This document shows positions 1 through 9,180 of a stretch of 64,000 bases of DNA, piece after piece. The stretch spans positions 186,001 to 250,000 of the forward strand of contig NZ_AP019547.1 in the NCBI RefSeq assembly GCF_013168275.1, in the 5' to 3' direction. Positions within the stretch are counted from its first letter, which is position 1. Each line of letters starts with the position of its first letter. A program made the translations under genes and the position numbers. The DNA comes from Candidatus Nitrotoga sp. AM1P (GTDB lineage Bacteria; Pseudomonadota; Gammaproteobacteria; Burkholderiales; Gallionellaceae). The notes beneath the pieces were generated by a model. The model searched no databases. It was not told where the DNA came from and saw only the letters and a program-made list of their open reading frames with translations.

Positions 1-247
1 AATTCGTTATATTTTTCGCATCCAATAGAATACGATTAACAATTCCTACCAGCTCACGTCCCGGTTCGGTTAATCCCAGCAGCCGTTTACCCTTTCGCAC
101 GAATAACTCAATGCCCAGTTCATCCTCCAAATCCTTGATGTGTTTGGAGACGCCTGACTGAGAAGTGAACAGCGCGTTAGCCGCTTCGGTGAGATTGAAA
201 TTACTTGCGACCGTTTCGCGGATAATGCGCAATTGTTGAAAATTCAT
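1..247 (-). CDS. cysB: CysB-type LysR transcriptional regulator, N-terminal part only
   Basis: This is the first 82 residues of a LysR-family regulator that runs off the left edge. The translation begins MNFQQLRIIRETVASNFN and continues through a winged helix-turn-helix with LTEAANALFTSQSGVSKHIK, which is the CysB/Cbl version of the LysR DNA-binding domain. CysB-type proteins activate sulfate assimilation genes with acetylserine as inducer. It lies 11 bp downstream of cysA on the same strand, so it probably ends the cysTWA operon. The effector domain is not visible, so CysB cannot be told from Cbl. Confidence 0.85.
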   Translation of the reverse strand, partial: MNFQQLRIIRETVASNFNLTEAANALFTSQSGVSKHIKDLEDELGIELFVRKGKRLLGLTEPGRELVGIVNRILLDAKNITN

Positions 248-258
248 GACTTCCTCCG

Positions 259-1272
259 TTATGCTTCGAACACCTTAATCTGGCGGGGTCGGATGAACAC
301 TTCGTCACCTACAGCCACAGGGGTGAGGTTGAAACGTTCGCGATTGAGCTCGATCTCCACCACTTCACCATCTTGCCCGATTGCTGTTTCCAGTCGTACC
401 ACCGACCCGATGGCGCGCACTTGCTTTACCACTACCGGCAGGGAAGATTGCTGCGGTATCAGACTGATGTCAATGTCATGCGGGCGTACGTAGGCTACGG
501 CATCGCCTTGTTGTTGCGTCCAAAGAGCATGAGTCCGGCTGTGAAATAAATTCACATTGCCGATGAATTGATACACGAAAGGTGAGGCAGGATTGGCATA
601 TACGTCATCGGGTGAACCCACTTGTTCAATGTTGCCTTTGTTCATTACCACGATGCGGTCTGCCACTTCCAGGGCTTCTTCCTGATCGTGAGTGACGAAT
701 ACGCTGGTGATATGAAGTTCGTCATGTAAGCGACGCAACCAGCGGCGTAGTTCTTTGCGAACCTTGGTATCCAGCGCGCCGAATGGCTCATCCAGCAGCA
801 AAATTTGTGGTTCAACTGCCAATGCGCGTGCCAAAGCGATGCGTTGTCGTTGGCCTCCGGAAAGCTGTGCTGGATAACGATCCGCCAGCCAATCGAGTTG
901 CACCAGTTGTAACAGCTCATGTACGCGGCGCTTAATCTCGGTTTCGTTGTGGCGTTCCTTTTTCGGCTTCACGCGGAGACCGAAAGCAACATTTTCGAAC
1001 ACGGTCATGTGGCGGAACAGCGCGTAATGCTGAAACACGAAACCGACATTACGTTCACGGGCATCGCGCTGATCAACGTCCTTGCCATGAAAAAGTATTT
1101 TGCCGGAATTCTGTACATCCAGTCCGCCGATAATGCGCAGCAACGAGGTTTTGCCACATCCAGAAGGGCCCAATAACGCAAGCAATTCGCCACTATTTAC
1201 TTCGAGATTGATGTTATTTAGTGCAGTAAAATTGCCGAATTGCTTATTCAAATCCTGAATAGTGATGCTCAT
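259..1272 (-). CDS. cysA: Sulfate/thiosulfate ABC transporter ATP-binding protein CysA
   Basis: The 337-residue ATPase energises sulfate import through CysT/CysW at the inner membrane. Walker A (GPSGCGKTS, about residues 36-44), the ABC signature [14 protein letters not shown] and Walker [13 protein letters not shown] followed by the His-loop [13 protein letters not shown] are all intact. A C-terminal TOBE-like extension after about residue 240 ([12 protein letters not shown]) is typical of CysA and related CUT1-type ATPases. The start codon overlaps the cysW stop by four bases, so the genes are translationally coupled. Context with two CysT/W-type permeases and a CysB-type regulator makes sulfate the likely substrate. 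Confidence 0.93.
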   Translation of the reverse strand: MSITIQDLNKQFGNFTALNNINLEVNSGELLALLGPSGCGKTSLLRIIGGLDVQNSGKILFHGKDVDQRDARERNVGFVFQHYALFRHMTVFENVAFGLRVKPKKERHNETEIKRRVHELLQLVQLDWLADRYPAQLSGGQRQRIALARALAVEPQILLLDEPFGALDTKVRKELRRWLRRLHDELHITSVFVTHDQEEALEVADRIVVMNKGNIEQVGSPDDVYANPASPFVYQFIGNVNLFHSRTHALWTQQQGDAVAYVRPHDIDISLIPQQSSLPVVVKQVRAIGSVVRLETAIGQDGEVVEIELNRERFNLTPVAVGDEVFIRPRQIKVFEA

Positions 1273-2147
1273 TCCGTTTCTCCATGAGGAAGTCTGTCGC
1301 CATTGCTCTTGACCTTAAATTCGACGATTGACTTGGCGAGCAACGTAACCAACGCTAATAAGGCCAGCAGTGAGGCCACGCTGAAAGCTGCAACAAAGTT
1401 GTATTCGTTGTAAAGAATCTCTACGTGCAGCGGTATGGTGTTGGTCATACCTCGAATGTGCCCGGACACCACTGACACCGCGCCGAATTCACCCATCGCA
1501 CGGGCATTACAAAGAATCACACCATACAGCAGACCCCATTTGATGTTGGGCACGGTGACGCGCCAAAAGGTTTGCCAGCCGGAAGCGCCTAGCGATACCG
1601 CCGCTTCTTCCTCTTCTTTGCCTTGTGCCTGCATCAGCGGAATTAACTCCCGTGCAATGAAAGGAAAGGTAACGAAAATGGTGACCAACACGATGCCCGG
1701 CACAGCAAAAATAAGCTTGATGTCATGTTCCTGCAGCCATGGCCCGAACCAGCCCTGCGCGCCGAACAGTAGTACATAAATCAGGCCGGACACTACCGGG
1801 CTGACGGCAAACGGCAGATCAATCAGTGTGATCAATACACTTTTTCCGCGAAATTCGAATTTGGCAATAGCCCAAGCCGCCGCAACCCCAAACACCAGGT
1901 TGGCTGGCACCGCAATAGCGGCTGCAATCAAGGTTAATTCGATAGCTGACCACGCATCCGGGTCTTGCAATGCTGCCCAGTAAAGAGTCCAGCCTTTGCC
2001 CAGCGCTTCGTAGAACACAGCAAATAACGGTATACCGAGAAAAAGCACCAAATATGACAGCGCAACAGTGATGAGTACCAGCGTCACCGCTTTGGATTCA
2101 TGCGTGGCGATTTTTCGATTGTTAATCAATTGATGAGGTGAAGACAT
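1269..2147 (-). CDS. cysW: Sulfate ABC transporter permease CysW
   Basis: This 292-residue inner-membrane permease has about six hydrophobic helices and the binding-protein-dependent transport signature [32 protein letters not shown], whose EAA loop docks on the ATPase. [33 protein letters not shown] is characteristic of CysW. It sits between cysT, whose stop shares a base with its start, and cysA, which overlaps it by four bases. It is intact and of normal length. Confidence 0.92.
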   Translation of the reverse strand: MSSPHQLINNRKIATHESKAVTLVLITVALSYLVLFLGIPLFAVFYEALGKGWTLYWAALQDPDAWSAIELTLIAAAIAVPANLVFGVAAAWAIAKFEFRGKSVLITLIDLPFAVSPVVSGLIYVLLFGAQGWFGPWLQEHDIKLIFAVPGIVLVTIFVTFPFIARELIPLMQAQGKEEEEAAVSLGASGWQTFWRVTVPNIKWGLLYGVILCNARAMGEFGAVSVVSGHIRGMTNTIPLHVEILYNEYNFVAAFSVASLLALLALVTLLAKSIVEFKVKSNGDRLPHGETE

Positions 2148-2980
2148 TATCTAATTTCCCGGCGGTTGCTCCACCATTGCAAGCCATTGATAGCCAATAA
2201 CAGAGCGAATGAAATTATCAGCATGACCAGGGCAATTGCTGTGGCGCCTGCATAATCGTATTGCTCCAGTTTGGCGACAATTAGCAATGGCGCGATTTCT
2301 GAAATGAACGGCATGTTGCCCGCAATGAAAATGACTGAGCCATATTCACCAATCGAGCGAGCGAAAGCTAATGCGAAACCCGTCAACAAAGCGGGATATA
2401 TCGAAGGAAAAATAACTCGACGGAATACATCCCAGCGACTTGCACCCAGGCTCGCGGCTGCCTCTTCTATTTCGGCCTCAACATCAGCCAATACTGGCTG
2501 TACCGTGCGCACCACAAAGGGTAAGCCGATGAAAGTGAGCGCCACCACTATGCCAAGCGGGGTGTACGCTATTTTGATGTCATGCTCGGCAAAGTAGTGG
2601 CCGATCCAGCCATTAGGCGCATACAGCATGGCTAGAGTGATGCCCGCTACCGCGGTAGGCAAGGCAAATGGCAAATCTACCAACGCATCCACTAGGCGCT
2701 TGCCGGGGAAGGTATAGCGCACCAGTACCCATGCAACCACCAGACCAAAAATGGCATTTAGTACCGCAGCAGCAAAGGACGCGACAAAGGTGACACGCAG
2801 CGAGGCTAGCACTCGATCGCCTGTGGCCACTTCCCAAAAACCGTCCCAGCCTAGTGTCGCTGTTTTGAAGAACAGTGAAGATAGCGGGATCAGTACGAGC
2901 AATGAGAGATACAAAAGTGTGAAGCCAAGTGCCAGATTGAATCCCGGCAACACGCTGTGCGCTTTGAATGGCGCCATCAA
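2147..2980 (-). CDS. cysT: Sulfate ABC transporter permease CysT
   Basis: First gene of the cysTWA(B) operon, a 277-residue inner-membrane permease. It opens with a cytoplasmic segment and the helix [20 protein letters not shown], and carries the EAA loop [32 protein letters not shown] and the family motif [20 protein letters not shown]. CysT pairs with CysW to form the channel. No binding protein gene precedes it here. The apparent partner, Sbp, is encoded 18 kb away at 20856, which is unusual because sbp often leads this operon. Confidence 0.92.
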   Translation of the reverse strand: MMAPFKAHSVLPGFNLALGFTLLYLSLLVLIPLSSLFFKTATLGWDGFWEVATGDRVLASLRVTFVASFAAAVLNAIFGLVVAWVLVRYTFPGKRLVDALVDLPFALPTAVAGITLAMLYAPNGWIGHYFAEHDIKIAYTPLGIVVALTFIGLPFVVRTVQPVLADVEAEIEEAAASLGASRWDVFRRVIFPSIYPALLTGFALAFARSIGEYGSVIFIAGNMPFISEIAPLLIVAKLEQYDYAGATAIALVMLIISFALLLAINGLQWWSNRREIR

Positions 2981-3175
2981 ATTATCCTTTAATCAAATCA
3001 GTCATGCAGTGTATAGACGCCAGGAACATAGTAAAAATCATAAATTCAGCTTTGCTTATCGTATTTGGGAATAAGCACGGTATGTAGAGATGCAATACTT
3101 AACAGAATCTAAAAGCGTCAAAGACATAATTCCTTTCTATTTTCATTAAAGCTTGCTATTCTGTCTGTCTATAAA

Positions 3176-3194
3176 TAGAATGATTCTCATTATC
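3176..3194 (+). promoter_or_regulatory. Candidate Fur box
   Basis: TAGAATGATTCTCATTATC matches the 19-bp Fur consensus GATAATGATAATCATTATC at 15 positions. It lies about 100 bp upstream of the small secreted protein at 3298, inside the roughly 320-bp gap before that gene. Iron repression of the downstream small-gene cluster is inferred. The rest of the gap is AT-rich and shows no further gene. Confidence 0.6.
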
Positions 3195-3297
3195 AAATTA
3201 CGATGAATAGATATGAATATTCCTCCAATGCCAGAATAGATTGCTTGAGATAGTGAGCAAACCTTCAACAAAATAAAAATAGATAAGGAAAAATATC

Positions 3298-3615
3298 ATG
3301 TCATCAAGAATCAAAATAATGTCATTGCAAGCTGTAGCAATCGCCGTGCTAGCGGCGCTCGTCTATATAGCATTCACAAGTCCTGCGAATGCCGCAGCTG
3401 AGACAAAAGATAGCCAGACCGGGCGGCATACGAGCAATCTTACTAAAAATAAAAGCGAGCAGAGTTACTCGTCCAACGGATATGGAATGCACGGCGGTAG
3501 TCCATCACCAACAAAAATTACTGATCCGTACTCACCGTATGGCAATCCTTACGGTAACGCACCGACTAACAATCCTTACGCCTTACAGGTACCTGCTAAT
3601 AACAAGTCAAAATGA
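3298..3615 (+). CDS. Small secreted Pro/Tyr/Asn-rich protein, unknown function
   Basis: This 105-residue protein has a clear Sec signal peptide: a basic N-terminus (MSSRIKI), a hydrophobic core around residues 10-26 and a probable cut at ANA before AAETKD. The mature part of about 72 residues is low-complexity and ends in PY/NPY repeats (DPYSPYGNPYGN, NNPYALQ). A good ribosome site (AAGGA) lies upstream. I do not recognise a domain. It is followed 27 bp later by the zinc-ribbon-like gene and preceded by a candidate Fur box, so an iron-responsive envelope role is possible, but this is inference. Confidence 0.6.
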   Translation: MSSRIKIMSLQAVAIAVLAALVYIAFTSPANAAAETKDSQTGRHTSNLTKNKSEQSYSSNGYGMHGGSPSPTKITDPYSPYGNPYGNAPTNNPYALQVPANNKSK

Positions 3616-3642
3616 ACTGTCAACGTTTGAACAGGAAATGTA

Positions 3643-3894
3643 ATGTCGCTTGAATTTATGCTTCAAGAAATGTTGCAACAAATTCGAGTTCGGGGCGGCG
3701 CAGAAACACATGTCGACGCATATTTGACTGAATGGCGCAGTGCTATTAAGAATTTTGGGAAACCTTTACCATGTCCCATTTGTTTTTTGAAAGGTGCGAT
3801 TCAACGCTTAAACCATCTTGATGACGAAAAGGGCGTGGGTAAAGTCAGATGCACATGTTGTCGTAAGTATTTTGTATTCATAAATACAATGTAA
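3643..3894 (+). CDS. Small zinc-ribbon-like protein, copy A
   Basis: An 83-residue protein of unknown function. Residues 1-35 are probably helical (MLQEMLQQIRVRGGAETHVDAYL begins at residue 6). The C-terminal half has CPIC at 44-47 and CTCC at 70-73 followed by RK, a spacing suited to one bound metal ion. A second member is encoded at 29383-29634 on the other strand, with about 49 of 83 residues identical and all five cysteines conserved. The roughly 30 bp after the stop codon are also conserved between the copies (ACGATCCACAAGTAATT). The conserved cysteines and paralog show it is a real gene. Metal binding is inferred. Confidence 0.7.
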   Translation: MSLEFMLQEMLQQIRVRGGAETHVDAYLTEWRSAIKNFGKPLPCPICFLKGAIQRLNHLDDEKGVGKVRCTCCRKYFVFINTM

Positions 3895-4054
3895 CGATCC
3901 ACAAGTAATTTGGTAAACCTCGTTTATTCTCATTAAAGCTTGCAATCTACTTCATCGCCGCTTAAGAAATATAAGTCCGTCTATCTTCACGAAAACTTGA
4001 AGCCATTTTCATCTATTATCAGAATTATTCATCTTTCAAATAAAGAGGTATTTA

Positions 4055-4147
4055 ATGAAAGACTGGGTCCCGGTATTTTTTGCGATATGCTCGGTTATCA
4101 TTATCTTTGCACTGGTAATAGTTACTGTGGCTAGGCTTACCAATTAA
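4055..4147 (+). CDS. 30-residue single-pass membrane micropeptide, MK(D/E)W family
   Basis: A tiny gene with an AGAGG ribosome site seven bases before the ATG. The product starts MKDWVPVFFAICSVIIIFAL, forms one hydrophobic helix from about residue 5 to 26 and ends RLTN. Two shorter relatives with the same start (MKDWIPI and MKEWVSV) lie at 29702-29788 and 29829-29909, next to the second zinc-ribbon copy. Repeated association with that gene and the conserved MK(D/E)W head argue that it is expressed. It resembles in size the single-helix subunits that tune membrane complexes, but no partner is evident. Confidence 0.6.
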   Translation: MKDWVPVFFAICSVIIIFALVIVTVARLTN

Positions 4148-4198
4148 TCTTTGTGGGTTAAGTTCCCCGCCGCTTTGCGGGTAAGCATTCCGAATGAG

Positions 4199-4348
4199 CG
4201 AACAGTTGTGGGATGGTGAATCTGGATGGAAGGTTTTTTTGCAAAACCAGTTGGGAAACATGGAGAAGCCATGATAGGCAAGTACGTTAAGAATCAAGGC
4301 GATGAGTATCATAAATTGCACTCGAACCATCAGCTTGCGCTGCTTTGA
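4199..4348 (+). pseudogene. IS200/IS605 TnpA C-terminal remnant
   Basis: In frame from 4226 the sequence reads GFFAKPVGKHGEAMIGKYVK and ends HQLALL. This is the C-terminal helix of IS200/IS605 Y1 transposases; compare VGKHGNEEMIMKYV with HEDRQLALF at 32950-33166. The upstream part (EQLWDGE) is in another frame, explained by loss of one T in what would read GAATTCTGG. No start, catalytic HUH motif or terminal hairpin is left. It ends 11 bp before the amidotransferase gene. Confidence 0.6.
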
Positions 4349-4358
4349 GATTTGAGAT

Positions 4359-5186
4359 ATGTGCGAACTGCTCGGCATGAACTGCAATGTCCCCACTGAT
4401 ATTTGTTTTTCCTTCACCGGCTTCCAGAAACGAGGCGGAGAAACGAGCATACATGCTGATGGCTGGGGCATCGCTTTTTTCGAGGGTAAGGGAGTGCGGC
4501 TATTTTTAGATCCAAAACCTTCAGCGCAATCGCCTATTGCTGAACTGGTGCGCAACTATCCTATCCATTCCCTCAACGTCATCGCGCATATTCGTAAGGC
4601 AACACAAGGCCTGGTGTCGTTGGAAAACACCCATCCGTTTGTGCGCGAGCTGTGGGGCCAGTATTGGGTTTTTGCGCACAACGGTAATTTGCCGCAATTC
4701 CAGCCTGAGTTATATGGTGGCTTTGTTCCTGTGGGAAACACTGATAGTGAACGTATTTTTTGCTGGTTGCTGCAAAGTCTGAGAATTCGTTTTAATGACA
4801 CACCGCCAACGCGTGATGTTCTATTTGCCGCACTGCATGAGCTAACCGACCAGCTTGCGGGCATGGGCATTTTTAACTATCTCTTGTCTAATGGCGAATG
4901 TCTTTTCGCGCATTGCTCTACCGAATTAAACTATCTTATCCGCCATAGCCCATTCAATGTGGCGCATCTCAAGGATGAGGATATGACAGTTGATTTCAGC
5001 CGTGTGACCACGCCTAATGATCGCGTGGCTATCATCGCCACCGTGCCGCTGACCGATAACGAGCCTTGGCAAGCCATGATGCCGGGCACATTGTGGATGT
5101 TCCATGAGGGGGCGGCTGTCGCACAACTTGTTACGACTCCCAGCCCGATAAAATCGCTGGCCGAAGATTTGCGTACCACGAATTAA
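4359..5186 (+). CDS. Class II glutamine amidotransferase (YafJ-like)
   Basis: A 275-residue protein starting MCELLGMN, with the N-terminal nucleophile Cys2 exposed after Met removal, as in Ntn-type class II amidotransferases. ADGWGIAFFEG, VIAHIRKATQG, FAHNGNLPQF and GNTDSERIFCWLL are the usual glutamine-site blocks. It covers only the glutaminase domain, as in YafJ/EgtC-like proteins, so the ammonia acceptor is unknown. It converges with ald and is probably monocistronic. Confidence 0.88.
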   Translation: MCELLGMNCNVPTDICFSFTGFQKRGGETSIHADGWGIAFFEGKGVRLFLDPKPSAQSPIAELVRNYPIHSLNVIAHIRKATQGLVSLENTHPFVRELWGQYWVFAHNGNLPQFQPELYGGFVPVGNTDSERIFCWLLQSLRIRFNDTPPTRDVLFAALHELTDQLAGMGIFNYLLSNGECLFAHCSTELNYLIRHSPFNVAHLKDEDMTVDFSRVTTPNDRVAIIATVPLTDNEPWQAMMPGTLWMFHEGAAVAQLVTTPSPIKSLAEDLRTTN

Positions 5187-5206
5187 TTAAGGGGTTAATC
5201 GAGTGA

Positions 5207-6322
5207 TTAATCGAGAAAATTTTCCGGTGTGTGGGCAAGCATTCCGAATGCCTGCGCGACTGCGTGATGAGTGATTTTTCCATTCACGATATTGAGTCCT
5301 TTGCGCAACGCAGCGTTATCCTTTAGTGCCTGTTTCCAGCCTTTATTTGCCAATTGCAGCACATAAGGCAAAGTTGCATTGGTTAGCGCCAGCGTGGAAG
5401 TGCGGGGTAGGGCACCGGGCATGTTCGCCACGGCATAGTGAATGACTCCCTCGACCACATAAATTGGGTTTTCGTGCGTGGTGGGATGGCTTGTTTCAAT
5501 GCAGCCGCCTTGATCCACTGCAACATCCACGATCACCGAGCCTTGACGCATAGTCTTGAGATCATCGTAGCGTATCAGCTTGGGTGCTATGGCCCCGGTG
5601 ATTAACACCCCACCGATGACAAGATCGGCGGTGGCAATCTGTTCCAGCAGATTGTGTCGATTGGAAAAAATCAACTGTACGTTAGCGGGCATGACATCAC
5701 TCAGGTAGCGTAGCCGCTCCAGTGAGATGTCAAGGATGGTGACACTTGCGCCCAGACCTGCCGCCATTTTGGCGGCATTCATGCCCACTACGCCGCCGCC
5801 AAGGATGACAACATGTGCGGGTGGCACACCGGGGACACCCCCTAACAGAACACCCCGTCCACCATATGATTTTTCAAGGTATTTGGCTCCCTCATATACG
5901 GCCATGCGTCCGGCGACTTCAGACATGGGTGTCAGCAGTGGCAATTCGCGTGAAGGTAATTCAATCGTTTCATAAGCGATGCAGGTTGCACCAGAATCCA
6001 GATGTGCTTGGGTTAGTTTTTCATTAGCGGAAAAGTGAAAATAGGTGAACAGTGTTTGACCAGGCTTGATGTGCGGCCACTCTGACTCAATTGGCTCTTT
6101 AACTTTCACTATCAGATCGGCATCCGCCCATATTGTATGGGCATCGGAGACGATACATGCCCCTACTGCAAGATACTGCTCGTCCCTGAAGCCACTACCC
6201 AGTCCTGCACCTGCCTCGACCAGCACAGAATGCCCGGCCGCAATAAGTGATTCTGCGCCGGATGGAACCAGTGCGACACGGCTTTCGTTTGCTTTGATTT
6301 CTTTTGGTATTCCGATTTTCAT
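5207..6322 (-). CDS. ald: Alanine dehydrogenase
   Basis: A 371-residue NAD-dependent enzyme catalysing reversible oxidative deamination of L-alanine to pyruvate and ammonia in the cytoplasm. It begins MKIGIPKEIKANESRVALVP, the standard family start with the pyruvate-site arginine. It contains VKVKEP, the catalytic-His region TLFTYFHFSANEKLT, and the Rossmann motif VVILGGGVVGMNAAKMAAGLGA near residues 170-190. Length is the family norm and no damage is seen. Confidence 0.95.
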   Translation of the reverse strand: MKIGIPKEIKANESRVALVPSGAESLIAAGHSVLVEAGAGLGSGFRDEQYLAVGACIVSDAHTIWADADLIVKVKEPIESEWPHIKPGQTLFTYFHFSANEKLTQAHLDSGATCIAYETIELPSRELPLLTPMSEVAGRMAVYEGAKYLEKSYGGRGVLLGGVPGVPPAHVVILGGGVVGMNAAKMAAGLGASVTILDISLERLRYLSDVMPANVQLIFSNRHNLLEQIATADLVIGGVLITGAIAPKLIRYDDLKTMRQGSVIVDVAVDQGGCIETSHPTTHENPIYVVEGVIHYAVANMPGALPRTSTLALTNATLPYVLQLANKGWKQALKDNAALRKGLNIVNGKITHHAVAQAFGMLAHTPENFLD

Positions 6323-6378
6323 ATGATTGCCTTACCAAGGGGACCAAAGATAACAAAAAATATAAAACCATGAGTTGC

Positions 6379-6630
6379 TTATTTTTGCTTGTAAATATTG
6401 TCTACGACATATATTTTATCGCCGTATTTTAACTCAATGCGTAGCTTGCTCAGTCCGGCAATTTTGATGAGATTAAAGGGAAATGGCGTCATAGATATTT
6501 TGTTTCGGCGGCCGGTCTGGAAACTGGGCTATCGCCATTTGAGTGCCTCACGAGTTACTAATGCCTTCGAGGTACCCCGCAATAAACATTTCGCTCTGCC
6601 GGAGGTGAGTTTAATGATTAATTGTTTCAT
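6379..6630 (-). pseudogene. Small gene interrupted by an in-frame TAG
   Basis: From ATG at 6630 one frame runs 84 codons to the TAA at 6379 with one internal TAG (6539-6541). Before it is MKQLIIKLTSGRAKC...TREALKWR, and after it PSFQTGRRNKISMTPFPFNL...LKYGDKIYVVDNIYKQK. Both parts look protein-like. I do not recognise the family, and the ribosome site is weak. It lies in the 520-bp gap between ald and the CDF transporter, where nothing else is supported. Confidence 0.35.
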
Positions 6631-6845
6631 CGAAGACAAATTTTTTTGCCAATGTCATTGAGACATCAATAAACGCTACTCACAATAAGTCACAAAATCC
6701 CTACAAACTACGCCGCAATTATTAGCCTACCCACAATTTGGCCGCCTGTGTTTATGGTAGAAAAGGGGATAGCGTCAGCCCATTGTTTACAGGAGATTTT
6801 GCTGCTAGTGTATATCTCAGTCACCGCTGCTCCTTAAGGAATATC

Positions 6846-7742
6846 ATGACAGTCCATAATCACTCGCACAGCCACGCCGCAAACTACGGTCGAGCATTTG
6901 CCATCGGCATTGCACTGAATGTGCTGTTTGTCATCGTCGAAGCGATTTTTGGCTGGCAGGCCGACTCACTCGCGCTACTCTCCGATGCCGGGCACAACCT
7001 GAGCGATGTACTTGGCTTACTTGTGGCTTATGGCGGTTTATATCTGGCACGGCTGCGACCCAATCAGAAACACACTTACGGCTTGGGGCGCGCCACGATT
7101 CTGGCTGCATTGTTCAATGCGATGATCTTGCTGATTGCGGTAGGCGGTATCGTGTGGGAAGCCGTCGGCAGATTCAGTCATCCGGTGCCGATTCAGGGTG
7201 GCGTCGTCATGCTGGTTGCCGCCATCGGAGTAGTGATCAACGGCATCACCGCTTGGCTATTCATGTCCGGCAACAAAACAGATCTCAACCTGCGTGGCGC
7301 TTTTCTTCATATGGCGGCAGATGCGCTGGTTTCACTTGGTGTGGTCATCGCAGGCGCGATGTTTATCTGGACTGGTTGGTCTTGGCTTGATCCCGCCATC
7401 AGCTTGGTTATTGCTGTAGTGATATTGTGGAGTACATGGGATTTGCTGCGCCAGTCTGTACATCTTTCTTTGGACGGTGTGCCGGTATCAATCCAATTAG
7501 ACAAGGTGAAAAATTATCTAACAGCCCAGCCCAACGTCATCGAAATACATGATCTGCATGTGTGGGCGATGAGTACCTCAGAAATTGCACTGACCGCTCA
7601 TTTGGTCATGCGCGACGGACATCCGGGGAATGAGTTTCTGTGTCGTGTTGCGGAAGAGTTGCACGATAATTTTACTATTGGACACGTCACTATTCAAATT
7701 GAGCTGGACAAACATCATTGTTCTTTATCCGGTCATACATAG
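6846..7742 (+). CDS. CDF-family metal cation exporter (CzcD/ZitB-like)
   Basis: A 298-residue cation diffusion facilitator exporting Zn2+ or a similar divalent metal from the cytoplasm by proton antiport. The start at 6846 is chosen because it follows a TAAGGA ribosome site and gives the usual His-rich head (MTVHNHSHSHAANYG). Helix II has LLSDAGHNLSDVLG and helix V has HMAADALVSLGVV, supplying the HxxxD/DxxxD-type metal site. The C-terminal domain (IHDLHVWAMSTSEIALTAHLVM) is the cytoplasmic ferredoxin-like metal sensor. Metal specificity is not readable. Confidence 0.9.
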   Translation: MTVHNHSHSHAANYGRAFAIGIALNVLFVIVEAIFGWQADSLALLSDAGHNLSDVLGLLVAYGGLYLARLRPNQKHTYGLGRATILAALFNAMILLIAVGGIVWEAVGRFSHPVPIQGGVVMLVAAIGVVINGITAWLFMSGNKTDLNLRGAFLHMAADALVSLGVVIAGAMFIWTGWSWLDPAISLVIAVVILWSTWDLLRQSVHLSLDGVPVSIQLDKVKNYLTAQPNVIEIHDLHVWAMSTSEIALTAHLVMRDGHPGNEFLCRVAEELHDNFTIGHVTIQIELDKHHCSLSGHT

Positions 7743-7942
7743 TTGGCGCTTAGAGAGGTAGGTTTATCACACTGGGGTAATCGGGAACAGAAGGTTGGTC
7801 AGTCAATACATTGAGTTGAGTGAGTCCTTCGGCCGTAATCACTGTTCACTCTTAAATAAATTGGTTACGAGCGGACGAGTCAAGCGGTTGATTTTTAGCA
7901 TTGGTAAAGAGAGGAAGCTTGTCCGCATATCAAACTTACGCC

Positions 7943-9043
7943 TTATTTTATTAGGCGGGAGTGATATCGTTTTGCCTTCCTTCGGTTCCACCACATGATA
8001 TAGCCTGTGGTAAATAAAATGAGCGGCGACAAACCGATGATCACCTGTAAAAGACGGGTAGGTGTCCCGCCTATTACACCGATATGTATCGGGTAAAGTA
8101 TGTTAAAAATGCGCGTGCCCAGAGAGGCCGTCAACGCGTTTTCCACCTGTAATACCTTTCCCGAATATTGATCGAAATAGACGAAACTTTTACCATTTGG
8201 ATGAAATTCCTGGACGAATTTTTTTCGTACCACCAAGGGTGCTCCCGGTTTCTGGGGAAGAGTAATCCAGGTGGTGGAAGCGGGCAGCATATAGTCGGCT
8301 TGTTGTAACATCATGTCGAATGCAGGCCTCGGCATCCGTGCTTGACGAGGGTCGGAAAGCGGTGGGGCAGCCCGCGGTGGGCTTTGAGTGATTGCATTGA
8401 TCAAGTTGATAACCGTTTTATTAAATACTAAAGATGTGCCTGTAAAAGCAATAAGTAGAATAAAAACAACGGTATAAATACCAGAGGCACGATGTATATC
8501 AAAATTCATTCTTTTCCATTGTGCTGCCCACTGGATCTTAAACCCCGGGGAAAATTTTCCGTTTCGCGGCCACCATAAAATGAGGCCGGTTATGCTCATG
8601 CCAATCAGTAGCAATGCACTTACACCAAGGATAATTTTGCCAGGCTCGCCACTTAAAAGTTCGGTGTGCAGAAGCGCAATCCATCCGGTAAATGTATCTT
8701 CCTGTCGGTGTTCACCCAAGATCATGCCGTTATAAGGATCAACATAAACGAACAAATCATGCGCACCGTTCATCTTAACTAAATAGGTTTGCTCTGGAGT
8801 ACGCGGCATACGGATGAAAAACGGTTTGTCTTCCGGATGGGCGTGCTGCACTGTTTTCAGCATCGTCTGTAAAGAAACACGCTCGTCACGCGGTACGGTG
8901 TTCATCAATTCGGGATATACCAGCGCCTCGATCTCTTCGCGAAATACCAACACGCTACCGGTCAGCCCGCTTAATATCAGCAGCAATCCGATAGTCAAAC
9001 CGGTATACAGATGTAATTGGAAAACAATTTTTCTAGCAGTCAC
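7943..9043 (-). CDS. PepSY-domain inner-membrane protein (PiuB-like, siderophore-associated)
   Basis: A 366-residue protein with four main helices: residues about 7-33 (LHLYTGLTIGLLLILSGLTG), 137-160, 190-215 and 335-355. Two periplasmic PepSY-type regions lie between them. Conserved His and Trp residues in HLYTG, WWPRNGKF and WWNRRKAKR fit the PiuB/iron-regulated membrane protein group, often encoded beside TonB-dependent receptors and suspected in ferric-siderophore reduction. It follows the receptor gene by about 140 bp on the same strand. Confidence 0.85.
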   Translation of the reverse strand: MTARKIVFQLHLYTGLTIGLLLILSGLTGSVLVFREEIEALVYPELMNTVPRDERVSLQTMLKTVQHAHPEDKPFFIRMPRTPEQTYLVKMNGAHDLFVYVDPYNGMILGEHRQEDTFTGWIALLHTELLSGEPGKIILGVSALLLIGMSITGLILWWPRNGKFSPGFKIQWAAQWKRMNFDIHRASGIYTVVFILLIAFTGTSLVFNKTVINLINAITQSPPRAAPPLSDPRQARMPRPAFDMMLQQADYMLPASTTWITLPQKPGAPLVVRKKFVQEFHPNGKSFVYFDQYSGKVLQVENALTASLGTRIFNILYPIHIGVIGGTPTRLLQVIIGLSPLILFTTGYIMWWNRRKAKRYHSRLIK

Positions 9044-9180
9044 AGCTTATATCTCCGGCAGTCATGTTTTGCTTCCTGAAGGGCTGTCTGCACGATAAAC
9101 ATCTTCAATCAAATGGGCCGATTTACGTATCAATTCGGCCCGAAAGACTATGTTTCGTTGTCCCTTTATATAATCATCTT

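Noticed and set aside
7743..7942. A short plus-strand gene after the CDF exporter
   Set aside because: The only open frame is 67 codons, without ribosome site, and overlaps the end of the PepSY gene.
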